Positions 15,809 through 24,256 are shown, counted from the stretch's first letter. The stretch: 64,000 nucleotides of DNA from Kytococcus schroeteri (GCF_042433515.1 NZ_JBHLVH010000006.1:11037-75036); one strand, 5' to 3'. Notes: generated from the letters alone by a model not told the origin. Made by a program: numbers and translations.

Positions 15809-17011
15809 ATGACCCAGCTCGAGCCCGCCTACCTCTACGACGCCGTGCGCACGCCCTTCGCCAAGCTCGGCGGCGCCCTGGCCACGGTGCGCCCGGACGA
15901 CCTGGCCGCCACCGTGGTCCGCGCGATGGTGGAGCGCTCCCCGCAGCTGGACCCGGCCCGCATCGACGAGGTGGTCTTCGGCGCCGCCAACCAGGCCGGG
16001 GAGGACAACCGCAACGTGGCGCGCATGGCCACCCTGCTGGCCGGGCTGCCGGTGAGCGTGCCGGGCTCCACCGTCAACCGCCTGTGCGGCTCCTCCCTGG
16101 ACGCCGCGATGGTGGCCAGCCGCACCGTCGAGACCGGGGACGCCGACCTGGTGCTGGTGGGCGGCGTGGAGTCCATGAGCCGAGCCCCGTGGGTGGTGGC
16201 CAAGCCGGAGCGCGCATTCCCCGCCGGCAACGCCGAGATGGCCTCCACCACCCTGGGCTGGCGCCTGGTGAACCCCGCCATGCCGGCCGAGTGGACCGCC
16301 AGCCTGGGCGAGTGCAACGAGCAGGTGGCCGACGAGCTGGGCACCACCCGTGAGCAGATGGACGCCTTTGCCGCCCGCTCCCACCAGCTGGCCGCCGCGG
16401 CGTGGGAGGACGGCTTCTACGCCGACTGGACGTGCGCGGTGCCCGGCGTCGACGCGGCGGACCTGCCCCGCGACGAGACGGTGCGCCCGGGCTCGTCGGT
16501 GGAGTCGCTGGCCGGGCTCAAGCCGTCCTTCCGCCGCGACGGGCGCATCACCGCCGGCAACGCCTCCCCGCTCACCGACGGGGCGGCCGCGGTGCTGCTC
16601 GGCTCGGCCGGGGCGGCCGAGGGGCTGGGCCGCGAGCCGATGGCGCGCATCGCCGGGCGCGGGGCGCACGCGCTGGAGCCGCAGCGCTTCGGCCTGGCAC
16701 CGGTGGAGGCGGCGAACAAGGCCCTGGCGAGGGCCGGCATCGGCTGGGGCGAGGTGGGGCTGGTGGAGCTCAACGAGGCCTTCGCCGTGCAGTCGCTGGC
16801 GTGCGTGGACGCGTGGGGCATCGACCCCGGCATCGTCAACACGCGCGGTGGTGCCATCGCCATCGGGCACCCGCTGGGAGCCTCGGGGGCGCGCATCCTG
16901 GGCACCCTGGCCGCCGCGATGCGGGCCGACGGCGTGCGCTGGGGCGTGGCCGCCATCTGCATCGGAGTGGGCCAGGCGCTGGCGGTGGTGCTGGAGAACG
17001 AGGGCGCCTGA
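15809..17011 (+). CDS. Acetyl-CoA acyltransferase / thiolase
   Basis: A 400-residue thiolase. The nucleophilic cysteine is in NRLCGSSLDA (about residue 92), the histidine is in GGAIAIGHPLGASGAR (about 352), and the second cysteine is in AAICIGVGQAL (about 385). GECNEQVADELGTTREQMDA and ELNEAFAVQ are further family stretches. The opening PAYLYDAVRTPFAKLGG resembles PcaF/FadA-type thiolases, which cleave 3-ketoacyl-CoA (or 3-oxoadipyl-CoA) or run the reverse condensation. The start is chosen for AGGAG at six bases. It stands alone, so the pathway is open; the convergent desaturase hints at fatty-acid metabolism. Confidence 0.93.
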   Translation: MTQLEPAYLYDAVRTPFAKLGGALATVRPDDLAATVVRAMVERSPQLDPARIDEVVFGAANQAGEDNRNVARMATLLAGLPVSVPGSTVNRLCGSSLDAAMVASRTVETGDADLVLVGGVESMSRAPWVVAKPERAFPAGNAEMASTTLGWRLVNPAMPAEWTASLGECNEQVADELGTTREQMDAFAARSHQLAAAAWEDGFYADWTCAVPGVDAADLPRDETVRPGSSVESLAGLKPSFRRDGRITAGNASPLTDGAAAVLLGSAGAAEGLGREPMARIAGRGAHALEPQRFGLAPVEAANKALARAGIGWGEVGLVELNEAFAVQSLACVDAWGIDPGIVNTRGGAIAIGHPLGASGARILGTLAAAMRADGVRWGVAAICIGVGQALAVVLENEGA

Positions 17012-17078
17012 GCCGCCGGGCGGGGTGCGCACCGGGCCGGCGGGGTGCGCACCGGGCGGGCCACACCCGAAACCCTCC

Positions 17079-17192
17079 CCCGCACGCGAAAGGTGTCGCC
17101 CGCACGGGACGTTTCCCGTGCGGGCGACACCCTTTCCGCGCGCCAGACGGTTTCCCGTGCGCCGAGCGCCAGGCGGTTTCCCGTGCGCCGAG
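17079..17192. repeat. Intergenic palindromic repeat, copy B, with terminator-like hairpin
   Basis: GGTGTCGCCCGCACGGGA (17092-17109) pairs perfectly with 17114-17131 over 18 bases around a four-base loop. It is preceded by CGCACGCGAAA. Two tandem 26-base direct repeats follow (17141-17166 and 17167-17192, one mismatch), each ending in the TTTCCCGTGCG module. It lies between the convergent thiolase and desaturase genes and could terminate both. Related to copies near 10.8 and 29.7 kb. Confidence 0.85.
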
Positions 17193-17244
17193 CGCCGGGC
17201 CGCCTCGTGCGAACGCCCCCGGCCAGGGCGGCGTGCGCAGGCCC

Positions 17245-18684
17245 TCAGGCGCCGGCGCCAGCCACCTTCCCCGCGGCGCTCCCCCGCAGGGCCCTCTTCC
17301 GCAGCGCGCTCTTCCGCGCAGCCTTCTTCCGCGAGCCGCCGAGCAGCTGCCGCACGGCCCACTGCGCGCCGGTGGCCACCGAGCCCACCGGGTCGCGGCG
17401 CAGCTGCCCCCACGCCCCGTTGGGCAGCGCGTAGCGGAAGATCTTGCCCCACGCGCTGGCCAGCTGCACCGGCAGCGGCCCGGAGACGTAGGCGAACCCG
17501 TACCGGTCGAACACGTCGCGCATCTCCACCGAGATCTCGGCGTACCGGTTGCTCGGCAGGTCCGGGAAGCAGTGGTGCTCGATCTGGTGGCTGAGGTTGC
17601 CGGTCATGATGTGCATGAGCGGCGAACCCGAGATGTTGGCCGAACCCAGCATCTGGCGCAGGTACCACTCGCCGCGGGTCTCCCCCACGGTGGACGCGCG
17701 GCTGAAGGTCTGCACGCCCTCGGGGAAGTGACCGCACAGGATCACCGCGTTGCTCCACAGGTTGCGGGTGAGGTTGGCGGTCCACGTGGCGGCCAGCGTC
17801 GACTTCCAGTTCGGTCCGCTCAGCGCCGGGGTGACCACGTAGTCCTTGGCCACCTGCTGGGCCACCTTCTTGCCCACGCCCAGCAGGCCGGGCACGGCGG
17901 GCTTCCAGGCCGCGAGCGGCTTGCCGGCATAGCGGCCGAGCTCCAGGTCGTACAGCGCGATGGAGTACTCGAAGGTCACCGCGTTGACCGCGTTGAACAG
18001 CGGCTGCCACACCATCCACGGCTTCCACGGCTGGTCGGGGTCCACGCGGGCGATGCCGAAGCCCAGGTCGTTGTCGCGCCCGATGACGTTGGTGTACGTG
18101 TGGTGCAGGTCGTTGTGGGAGTGCTTCCAGCCCTCGGCGGTGGAGGGGTGGTCCCACTCCCAGGTGCTGGAGTGGATCCGCGGGTCGCGCATCCAGTCCC
18201 ACTGCCCGTGGAGGATGTTGTGGCCGATCTCCATGTTCTCCAGGATCTTGGCCACGGCCAGGGCGCCGGTGCCCAGCACGAAGCCCACCTTGGTGCGGCT
18301 GCCCACCATGAGCACGAGACGACCGCCCATGTCGAGCGCGCGCTGGGTGGCGATGACGCGGCGGATGTACGCGGCGTCGGCCGACCCGCGGGAGTCCATG
18401 ACCCGCTGGCGGATGGCGTCCAGCTCGCGCCCCATCTCCTCGATCTGCTCGATCGTGAGGTGCGCGGCCGGGTCGTCGCCGCCGGAGCGCTTGGGCTTCC
18501 AGTGGCGCTCGGGGGACTCGGTGGCGGTGATGCGGTTGACCCCGCGGCGGGTGTCGCGGCGGGCCCGGGCGAACGCCTTGTTGACGCGCATGGAGTCGCT
18601 GAACGCGGCGGGCGCCAGGCGGGATCCCCCCAGGCCGGGGCGGGCGGATGCGGGGCGGGTGCGTCGTGCGGGGGTGGTCGTCAT
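17245..18684 (-). CDS. Acyl desaturase, DesA3-like membrane di-iron enzyme
   Basis: A 479-residue protein with the three histidine boxes of membrane fatty-acyl desaturases: HNILH in MEIGHNILHGQWDW, HSHNDLHH, and HQIEHH in LSHQIEHHCFPDLPS. Hydrophobic helices surround the boxes. It inserts a cis double bond into saturated acyl chains using O2 and electrons from the reductase encoded just upstream (overlap ATGA), like mycobacterial DesA3 with its oxidoreductase. The N-terminal 75 residues are basic and probably disordered, and the C-terminal 30 are rich in Lys, Arg and Ala. A PucR-type regulator is divergent to the pair. The role is likely membrane-fluidity control (inference). Confidence 0.92.
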   Translation of the reverse strand: MTTTPARRTRPASARPGLGGSRLAPAAFSDSMRVNKAFARARRDTRRGVNRITATESPERHWKPKRSGGDDPAAHLTIEQIEEMGRELDAIRQRVMDSRGSADAAYIRRVIATQRALDMGGRLVLMVGSRTKVGFVLGTGALAVAKILENMEIGHNILHGQWDWMRDPRIHSSTWEWDHPSTAEGWKHSHNDLHHTYTNVIGRDNDLGFGIARVDPDQPWKPWMVWQPLFNAVNAVTFEYSIALYDLELGRYAGKPLAAWKPAVPGLLGVGKKVAQQVAKDYVVTPALSGPNWKSTLAATWTANLTRNLWSNAVILCGHFPEGVQTFSRASTVGETRGEWYLRQMLGSANISGSPLMHIMTGNLSHQIEHHCFPDLPSNRYAEISVEMRDVFDRYGFAYVSGPLPVQLASAWGKIFRYALPNGAWGQLRRDPVGSVATGAQWAVRQLLGGSRKKAARKSALRKRALRGSAAGKVAGAGA

Positions 18685-19808
18685 GCCGGTACCTCCAGGT
18701 GGCAGTCGCCTGCGGCGGTCGTGACGCAGGTCTGGACGAGTGCGGGGTCCTCGGGGGTGGCGAGGGTGAGCGAGCCGTCGCGCAGGTCGCGCACGGCCCC
18801 CTCGGTGAGGTTCAGGACGCAGGAGTGGCAGATGCCCATGCGGCAACCGCTGGGCAGCAACAGGCCGGCCTCCTCGCCCGCATCGAGCAGGGTGGTGGAG
18901 CCGTCGGTCTCCACCTCGGTCTTGGAGCCACCCGTGGCGAAGGTGGCCAGGCCGCCCTCGCCGGGGGTGATCTCCACGGTGCGGAAGCGCTCGGTGAGCA
19001 GCTGGTGGCGCAGGCCGGCGTCCTCCCAGAACTGCTCGCAGTCGTCGAGCATCCCGGCCGGGCCGCAGGCCCACACGGTGCGCTCGCGCCAGTCGGGCAC
19101 CTCGGTGTCCAGCTCGTCCAGGCCGAAGCGCCCCTCGGTGGCCGTGTGGCGGGTGATGAGGCGCAGCCCGAAGCGGTCGGCGATGGCGGGCAGCTCCTCG
19201 GCGAACAGCCGCTCGGCAGGCGTGCGGGCGGACTGCACCACCACCACGTCCGGCGCGTCGGGACCGTGCCACTTGTGCCCGCGCAGCAGCCCCATGATCG
19301 GCGTGATGCCGGAGCCCGCTCCCAGGAAGAGGATCTTGCCGGGGCGCGGGTCGTCGAGCGTGAACTCGCCGTCGGCGGCATCGAGGTGGAGCAGGTCGCC
19401 GACCTTCGTGTTGCGCACCAGGTGGGTGCTCACGAGGCCGTCGGGCACCTGGGTGACCGTGATCTGCAGCAGCCCGGCGTCACCGGGGGTGCCGGCAGGT
19501 GCCGGCTTGCTGGTGAGGCTGTAGGTGCGCCAGTGCCGCACGCCGTCCACGTCCACGCCGATGCGGACGTACTGGCCGGGGCGGTGGGCCTTCCACAGCA
19601 CGCCGGGGCGCAGCCAGAGGCTCACGGTGCGCGCGGTGTCGTGGTGGACGCGCTCCACGCGGGCCACCAAGGAGACGCGGGACTGCAGCGGGGCCACCAT
19701 GTCGACGTAGTCGTGCGGCACCACCGGGGTGGTCACCACAGCGGCGGCCTCGATGAGGCGGTCCACCCAGGCAGGGCGGGGGGTGACCCGACGGGTCGAG
19801 GAACTCAT
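18681..19808 (-). CDS. Ferredoxin-NAD(P)H oxidoreductase with C-terminal 2Fe-2S domain, desaturase partner
   Basis: A 375-residue electron-transfer protein. An FAD-binding domain (about 45-150, RPGQYVRIG and RTYSLTS) precedes a NAD(P)-binding domain (GAGSGITPIMGLLR; VWACGPAGMLDD). A plant-type 2Fe-2S domain ends the chain, with cysteines in GCRMGICHSC and a final Cys in VQTCVT. This matches the reductase that feeds electrons to DesA3-type desaturases. The last codons overlap the desaturase start. I use the ATG at 19808; an in-frame ATG nine bases upstream is an alternative. Confidence 0.92.
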   Translation of the reverse strand: MSSSTRRVTPRPAWVDRLIEAAAVVTTPVVPHDYVDMVAPLQSRVSLVARVERVHHDTARTVSLWLRPGVLWKAHRPGQYVRIGVDVDGVRHWRTYSLTSKPAPAGTPGDAGLLQITVTQVPDGLVSTHLVRNTKVGDLLHLDAADGEFTLDDPRPGKILFLGAGSGITPIMGLLRGHKWHGPDAPDVVVVQSARTPAERLFAEELPAIADRFGLRLITRHTATEGRFGLDELDTEVPDWRERTVWACGPAGMLDDCEQFWEDAGLRHQLLTERFRTVEITPGEGGLATFATGGSKTEVETDGSTTLLDAGEEAGLLLPSGCRMGICHSCVLNLTEGAVRDLRDGSLTLATPEDPALVQTCVTTAAGDCHLEVPA

Positions 19809-19830
19809 GCCGTCCATCCTGTCTGGCACC

Positions 19831-19845
19831 GGTGAACGATTCACC
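19831..19845. promoter_or_regulatory. Palindrome GGTGAACGATTCACC in the desaturase/regulator divergent region
   Basis: A perfect 6-3-6 inverted repeat, 22 bases upstream of the reductase start codon. It is placed as an operator for the reductase-desaturase pair. Confidence 0.5.
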
Positions 19846-19874
19846 CCCGCTCGGCGTGGAGAACCACGCCCGGA

Positions 19875-19893
19875 TTTGTCCCTCGTGAACAAA
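19875..19893. promoter_or_regulatory. Inverted repeat TTTGT-N9-ACAAA before the PucR-type gene
   Basis: This AT-rich inverted repeat lies 17 bases before the GTG of the regulator gene. It could be a second operator site or promoter element for autoregulation. Confidence 0.4.
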
Positions 19894-19910
19894 GCGCGCA
19901 CGATGTCCCC

Positions 19911-21155
19911 GTGGACGCCTCCCCCGAGCCCCTCACCGCGGGCACCGCCGCATCCTTCTGGACCCCCGAGCTGGTGGCCGCCCTGCGCGATGCTGTGGAG
20001 GTCGCCTCCCAGCAGAGCGTCACCGCCATCGTGCAGGACGTCCCGGCGTACCGCGACGAGTTCCGGCACGGACGCTCCGCGGTGCTCAAGGAGGCGGTGT
20101 CCATGGCGCTGCACGGCTTCCTGGACCTCATCGAGACGCCGGGACCGGGCGACGCGGCCCCCACCGGACCCACCTCGGCCACCGTCCTGGGCGCCCGTTC
20201 GCTGGGCCGCCGGGAGGCCCGCGCCGGGCGCACCGTGGAGGCGGTGCTGGCCGCCTACCGCGTGGGGGCGCGCGTGTGCTGGGTGACCTTCAGCGACGTG
20301 GCCCTGGAGCACGGCCTGGCCGCCCGGGAGCTGCAGACCTTCGCGGCCCTGACCTTCACCTACATCGACGACCTCTCCGCGGCCACGGTGGCCGGGCACA
20401 CCCAGGAGCGGGCGCGCTCCGACCAGCGGCGCAGCCAGGCCCGCACCAACCTGGGGCTGCTCGTGGTGCGCGGGGCCCGCACGGCCGAGGTGGACGCCGC
20501 GGCCCGCGCGGCCGGCCTCACCTCGCCGCGGACGGTGAGCCTCATGGTGTGCCGCAGCGAGGACACCGGCGCGCTGACCTCCCGGCTGCCGCTGCGCACG
20601 CTGGTGCTCGACCAGGTGGGGCTGGGCCCGGAGGGCTCCGGCTGGAGCACGCTGCTGCTGCCCGACCCCACCGACGACGAGCTGGACCGCGCCCGCCGCA
20701 CCCTGCGCCGGGCCGGGGTGCACTGCCTGGTGACACCCCCGGTGGGCCGGGCCGCCGCCCCGGAGACCTGGCGCCTGGCCAGCCGGTGGGTGTCCGTGCC
20801 GCCGGACCCGATGGGGGTGCCCGAGGGGCCGCTGGACCTGCAGGACGTGCTGCCGCACATGGTGGTGCACGGCGACGCGGCGGCCGCCCGCGAGCTGGCC
20901 GCGGCCGCCCTGGAGCCGCTGGCCGACCTGCCGGAGTCCACCCGGGAGCGCCTCGTGGAGACCCTGCGGCTGTGGATGCTGCTGCGCGGCCAGCGGGCGC
21001 TGGTGGCCGAGCGCCTGGGCGTGCACCCGCAGACGGTGCGCTACCGCATGAACCAGCTGCGCGACCTGTTCGGCAGCACCCTGGACGACCCGCGCGGCGC
21101 CGAGCAGGTGCTGCTGGCCACGCTCGTGGCCCCGGGGCTCACCGCATCGGACTGA
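19911..21155 (+). CDS. PucR/CdaR-family transcriptional regulator
   Basis: A 414-residue protein. The C-terminal helix-turn-helix is typical of the PucR family: RLVETLRLWMLLRGQRALVA followed by AERLGVHPQTVRYRMNQL. The N-terminal 200 residues are helical (RsbR/GGDEF-like sensing region common in this family) with no recognisable ligand motif. Divergent transcription from the desaturase pair, with two inverted repeats between, suggests it controls lipid desaturation; that link is inferred. The start is a GTG at 19911. Length is normal for actinobacterial members. Confidence 0.85.
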   Translation: MDASPEPLTAGTAASFWTPELVAALRDAVEVASQQSVTAIVQDVPAYRDEFRHGRSAVLKEAVSMALHGFLDLIETPGPGDAAPTGPTSATVLGARSLGRREARAGRTVEAVLAAYRVGARVCWVTFSDVALEHGLAARELQTFAALTFTYIDDLSAATVAGHTQERARSDQRRSQARTNLGLLVVRGARTAEVDAAARAAGLTSPRTVSLMVCRSEDTGALTSRLPLRTLVLDQVGLGPEGSGWSTLLLPDPTDDELDRARRTLRRAGVHCLVTPPVGRAAAPETWRLASRWVSVPPDPMGVPEGPLDLQDVLPHMVVHGDAAAARELAAAALEPLADLPESTRERLVETLRLWMLLRGQRALVAERLGVHPQTVRYRMNQLRDLFGSTLDDPRGAEQVLLATLVAPGLTASD

Positions 21156-21165
21156 CGCGCCGCGC

Positions 21166-22038
21166 TCAGATGCGGTCCACGTGCGGGCGCAGACGCTCCA
21201 CGTCCACGGTGGTCACGGCAGGTCGCTTCGGCCTCCGCCCGTCCCCGGAGGAGCGGCCGGTGAGGCGCCGCTGGATCCACGGGCGCAGGTGCAGGCCCGC
21301 CCACTCGCGGTTGGCCTGGAGCGTCTCCCACCGGGTCAGCGGCTCCAGCGGCGGCAGCGGCTCGTCCCAGGCGCGCTCGGCGGCGCCCTCCACCTCGAGC
21401 CCCAGCGTCCACGCAGCCTGCTGCGCCACCCGGCGATGCCCCTCGGTGGAGAGGTGGATGCGGTCCGGCGCCCACATGCGCGCGTCGCGCAGGGAGCGCA
21501 GGGTCCAGATGTCGGCCACGAAGCAGTCGTACCGCTGCGCGATGCCCCACACGTTGGCCGTGAACTCGGCGAAGCGCGGGGACGCCCGGCGCAGCACGGG
21601 GGTACGGCTGATGTCCGGCGCGGTGACCAGCAGCACGTCGGCCCCCGTCTCCCGGATGCGGGCCACGGCATCCTCCAGCTGGTCCACCACGGCGTCGCGG
21701 TCCACGCGGGGGCGCAGGTAGTCGTTGCCGCCGGCGTTGAGGCTCACCAGGTCCGGGGTCAGCGTCAGGCCCTCGTCGAGCTGCTCGCCGGTGACCTGCC
21801 CGATGAGGCGCCCCCGGATGGCCAGGTTGGCGTACCCGAAGGGTGCCGGCGCGGGCTTGCCCTCGGCGTCGGTGAGGGCGGCATTGCGCAGCGCGAGGCG
21901 GGCGGCCAGCCGGTCCGCCCAGCCATGGTGGGCCTCCGGGTCGTCGTCGGTGGGGTCCACCAGGCCCTCGGTGAACGAGTCACCCAGCGCGACGTAACGC
22001 TGCCAGATGCGGCCCTCGAGCGGTGCTGCGGTGGTCAT
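21166..22038 (-). CDS. SGNH/GDSL-type hydrolase
   Basis: A 290-residue protein with SGNH blocks: YVALGDSFTEG near the N-terminus (nucleophilic Ser), the conserved Gly/Asn in LNAGGNDYLRP, and the catalytic Asp/His in DRIHLSTEGHRR. It has no signal peptide and would act in the cytoplasm as an esterase or lipase on an unknown ester. A GGAGGGA ribosome site sits seven bases before the ATG. The C-terminal 70 residues are basic and extend past the usual domain. It is followed on the other strand by the PucR gene end only 10 bases away. Confidence 0.9.
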   Translation of the reverse strand: MTTAAPLEGRIWQRYVALGDSFTEGLVDPTDDDPEAHHGWADRLAARLALRNAALTDAEGKPAPAPFGYANLAIRGRLIGQVTGEQLDEGLTLTPDLVSLNAGGNDYLRPRVDRDAVVDQLEDAVARIRETGADVLLVTAPDISRTPVLRRASPRFAEFTANVWGIAQRYDCFVADIWTLRSLRDARMWAPDRIHLSTEGHRRVAQQAAWTLGLEVEGAAERAWDEPLPPLEPLTRWETLQANREWAGLHLRPWIQRRLTGRSSGDGRRPKRPAVTTVDVERLRPHVDRI

Positions 22039-22062
22039 GCGTTCCCTCCGTGGTGGTCCGGG

Positions 22063-22335
22063 TCAGCCTGCACCGTAACGTTTCTGGGCACGCGCCCGGG
22101 CCTTGGCTGCCTCCTCCTCGCGGTCCTTCGGCGGCGCCGAGGTGGTCAGTCCGTCCAGCAGGCGCTGGGTGGCTGCCGTGATCTCCTCCACCGCCTGGTC
22201 GAAGGCCTCGGTGTTGGCCTGCGACGGGGTGCGCGTGCCAGCGATCTTGCGGACGTACTGCAGGGCGGCGGCCTCGACCTCCTCGGCGGTGGCCGGGGGC
22301 TCGAAGTTGTGCAGGGTCCGGATGTTGCGGCACAT
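22063..22335 (-). CDS. DUF2277 domain protein
   Basis: A 90-residue protein beginning MCRNIRTLHNFEPPAT, the hallmark of DUF2277, followed by helical segments with AALQYVRKIAGTRTPSQAN. Function is unknown; the Cys2-Arg3-Asn4 opening is nearly invariant in the family and may bind a metal or nucleic acid (speculative). The C-terminal 25 residues are highly charged. It lies 24 bases upstream of the SGNH hydrolase gene on the same strand, so they may share a transcript. Confidence 0.88.
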   Translation of the reverse strand: MCRNIRTLHNFEPPATAEEVEAAALQYVRKIAGTRTPSQANTEAFDQAVEEITAATQRLLDGLTTSAPPKDREEEAAKARARAQKRYGAG

Positions 22336-22593
22336 GCCCCCATCCTCCCACCCGCGCAGCCACTACCGAGGCGAGAGTGACCGCTTGCCCAGATGGCCAC
22401 TCGGACCGCCCGGGTCTGCATCCAGATCTCATCCGGCCAGTGCGCGCCGACTGCGGGCAGCCCCTACCCCCAACCCGATAATCACTCCACCCCAATAGGT
22501 TTCGACTTAACACCCTTAATGGGGACGCCCCAGTGGACACCGAGGACCACGCGAGGTAGCGTGACCCTTCTCACACTCAAACCAAGGGGGATC
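22336..22593. other. Intergenic region entering the AT-richer island
   Basis: No gene visible. Composition drops from about 22,470 onward (ATAATCACTCC, TTTCGACTTAACACCC). This marks the left boundary of a compositionally different segment and must hold the promoter of the following operon. No tRNA or attachment-site repeat was recognised. Confidence 0.5.
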
Positions 22594-23483
22594 ATGGACC
22601 GCATTGAACTGGACATCTTCTCGGGGCTGCCAAACCCAGTCTGGGATCTCAATACCACAGAGACGGCCAGCCTCATCCGCCAGATCAAGAACGACCAGAC
22701 GGAAGTGCGCCCACTCAGCGAGTCTTCAGATCGACTCGGATACAAGGGCTTCATCATCCACATGGACTCCCAAGAGTCTTATCGTAGCGGCCTGGGGCCA
22801 ACCCAGTTGCGTTCCGCCTGGGCGAGGGCCACGCCAACCCCGACACCCTGCAAGAGCTGCTTCTCCGCGGAGCCCAAGGAGCAGAGATCAACGCACTGGC
22901 TGTGGATGCCGCAGCACTTGCCATCGAAGGGAGTGCTGAGCCCGCAACGAGCACCACCGACCCCGACACCCCGGACGCCGGCAGTGAGACTTTGGCGGGC
23001 TGCGGGTACCACCTCACAAGCTCTGTCGACTTCAAGTTCTGGGGAGGAGTCCACACCTCGAAGAACAACTGCTACAACTATGCCGCGAACTGGCGAACAG
23101 GAACGTTTGCCCACCCTGGGCGAGCTTCGGGGAAGCACTTCCGGTTCACAGATTTCTGGGGAAGAACCCGAACCCTTTCCCAACAGAAGCAGGCACTGCG
23201 CGAGTCCATGATGGCTGATGGATGGAAGACCACATGCAGTTCCCGATCGCTCTATGTCGCCGCAGCCATCTGGCCCGGAGTTGACTACCATTTCTGGCGC
23301 CGCACTGCCCCTCATAAGTGGATCAGCGTCAGCAAACCCTGGTCACACAAGCGCGGAGGATACTACCCCCAGAACACCGACTCCGGGGGGAATCACATCA
23401 GCTCCCCGTACCACTCCAAACGATGGGACTACACCCTCTGGTGCGGAACCATGTACTCCCCCACGACCGTCTTCGTCAAGTGA
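22594..23483 (+). pseudogene. Frameshifted gene: FSGxPNP N-terminal domain plus NNCYNYA C-terminal domain
   Basis: The ATG at 22594 (AAGGGGG just upstream) opens a frame containing LDIFSGLPNPVWDL and then RLGYKGFIIHM. Around 22,788-22,800 the sense moves to another frame, open from 22,788, reading NPVAFRLGEGHANPDTLQEL and on to 23,483. One extra base near 22,800 would rejoin them into about 297 residues. The second part holds SKNNCYNYAANWRTGTFAHP, then DYHFWRRTAPHKWISVSKPW with several conserved-looking Cys, His and Trp. No named family was recognised. The Cys-His content could suit a cysteine hydrolase fold, but that is a guess. Two sampled 60-base lines give 57% and 62% G+C against 80% in a flanking line, so it was probably acquired. 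The break may be a real mutation, a sequencing error or recoding. Confidence 0.7.
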
Positions 23484-23497
23484 ACCAAGGAGATTCC

Positions 23498-23710
23498 ATG
23501 CCCTCGGCCACCATGAGTCGTAGACTCTTCCTCCTTGGCCTCGCGCCGGGATTGGCTCTTGCGTCGCACACTGCGCATGCCACCAGCACCCCCATCGCAA
23601 AGCTCGCCACAAGCAGTGGATCCACGCCCGCCACGCTGGACGATTTCCTGCTAGATCTTGCACTCCGCGCCGATGACCGGTCGCCTCTCCCCAAGGAGGG
23701 CCCCCAGTGA
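23498..23710 (+). CDS. Small secreted protein with twin-arginine-like signal peptide
   Basis: A 70-residue protein with AAGGAG five bases before its ATG. The N-terminus has SRRLFLLGLAPGLALA, an RR motif plus hydrophobic stretch, ending in a likely cleavage site AHA near residue 28. That leaves a mature peptide of about 42 residues rich in Ser, Thr, Ala and Asp. No family was recognised. It starts 15 bases after the frameshifted gene and overlaps the following lipoprotein gene (GTGA), so the three form one unit. A role as an exported partner or immunity-type factor of its neighbours is possible but unsupported. Confidence 0.65.
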   Translation: MPSATMSRRLFLLGLAPGLALASHTAHATSTPIAKLATSSGSTPATLDDFLLDLALRADDRSPLPKEGPQ

Positions 23711-24159
23711 CCCGTATACAGCGTCTCGTTCCGATGTCTGCCGCCCTGCTCCTGACCCTGGCCGGGTGCGGAGAGGAACCGCAGACGGGTGCCACGACCT
23801 CCCCCTTCCGAGCGACGGCCGACGTGTTCTCCGGCCGGCCGAACCCCGAGTGGGACGCCTCCGACGAGGCCCGCCGCGCCGCCGCCACGTGCCTGGACCA
23901 GCTCGCGCAGGCCGATGAGGCCGCCGCCGCACCGCCCAGCCCGGGCGGGCTCGGCTTTGGCGGCGTCACCTTCGAGCCGGCCCCCGCATCGGGCGGCACC
24001 GCGCTGACCCGCATCGTGGACCACACCGCCTTCGGAACCCGGGACGGGCGGCCGGTCACCGCGGAGTGCACCGACCTGGGCGAGGCCACCTGGGAGCAGT
24101 TCGCGGAACTCGAGCCGGTAGCCGTCAAGGACCTCCGGAGCAACGCCAACGCGTCCTAA
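23707..24159 (+). CDS. Lipoprotein with FSGRPNP motif
   Basis: A 150-residue protein from a GTG that overlaps the previous stop and follows AAGGAGGG. A signal peptide with lipobox LAGC (cysteine at about residue 21) predicts membrane anchoring outside the cytoplasm. Residues 38-48 read VFSGRPNPEWD, the same motif as in the first gene of the operon, suggesting two proteins built on a common domain. The rest is Ala-rich with a GGTALTRIVDHTAFG segment. Its G+C is closer to the host than that of the first gene. Function unknown. Confidence 0.8.
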   Translation: MTRIQRLVPMSAALLLTLAGCGEEPQTGATTSPFRATADVFSGRPNPEWDASDEARRAAATCLDQLAQADEAAAAPPSPGGLGFGGVTFEPAPASGGTALTRIVDHTAFGTRDGRPVTAECTDLGEATWEQFAELEPVAVKDLRSNANAS

Positions 24160-24181
24160 CCCTGCCCCCACAGACACGCCG

Positions 24182-24213
24182 CGCGCCCGTCAGCAGGTGC
24201 TGGCGGGCGGCGC
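24182..24213. terminator. Terminator hairpin between convergent operons
   Basis: CGCGCCCGTCAGC (24182-24194) and the complementary GCTGGCGGGCGGCGCG (24199-24214) form a GC-rich stem around AGGT. It separates the island operon from sdhB. Confidence 0.65.
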
Positions 24214-24256
24214 GTGAGCAGCGTGGGTGGGCGCGTGGCCCTACCGCGGTATCGGG

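Noticed and set aside
17092..17192. Possible CRISPR-like short repeats between the thiolase and desaturase genes
   Set aside because: Only two tandem 26-base copies without unique spacers, embedded in a hairpin, and no cas genes in the window.
22336..24214. Prophage or integrative element boundaries around the low-G+C island
   Set aside because: No integrase, tRNA end, attachment repeat or phage structural gene was seen; only three genes and a terminator are present.
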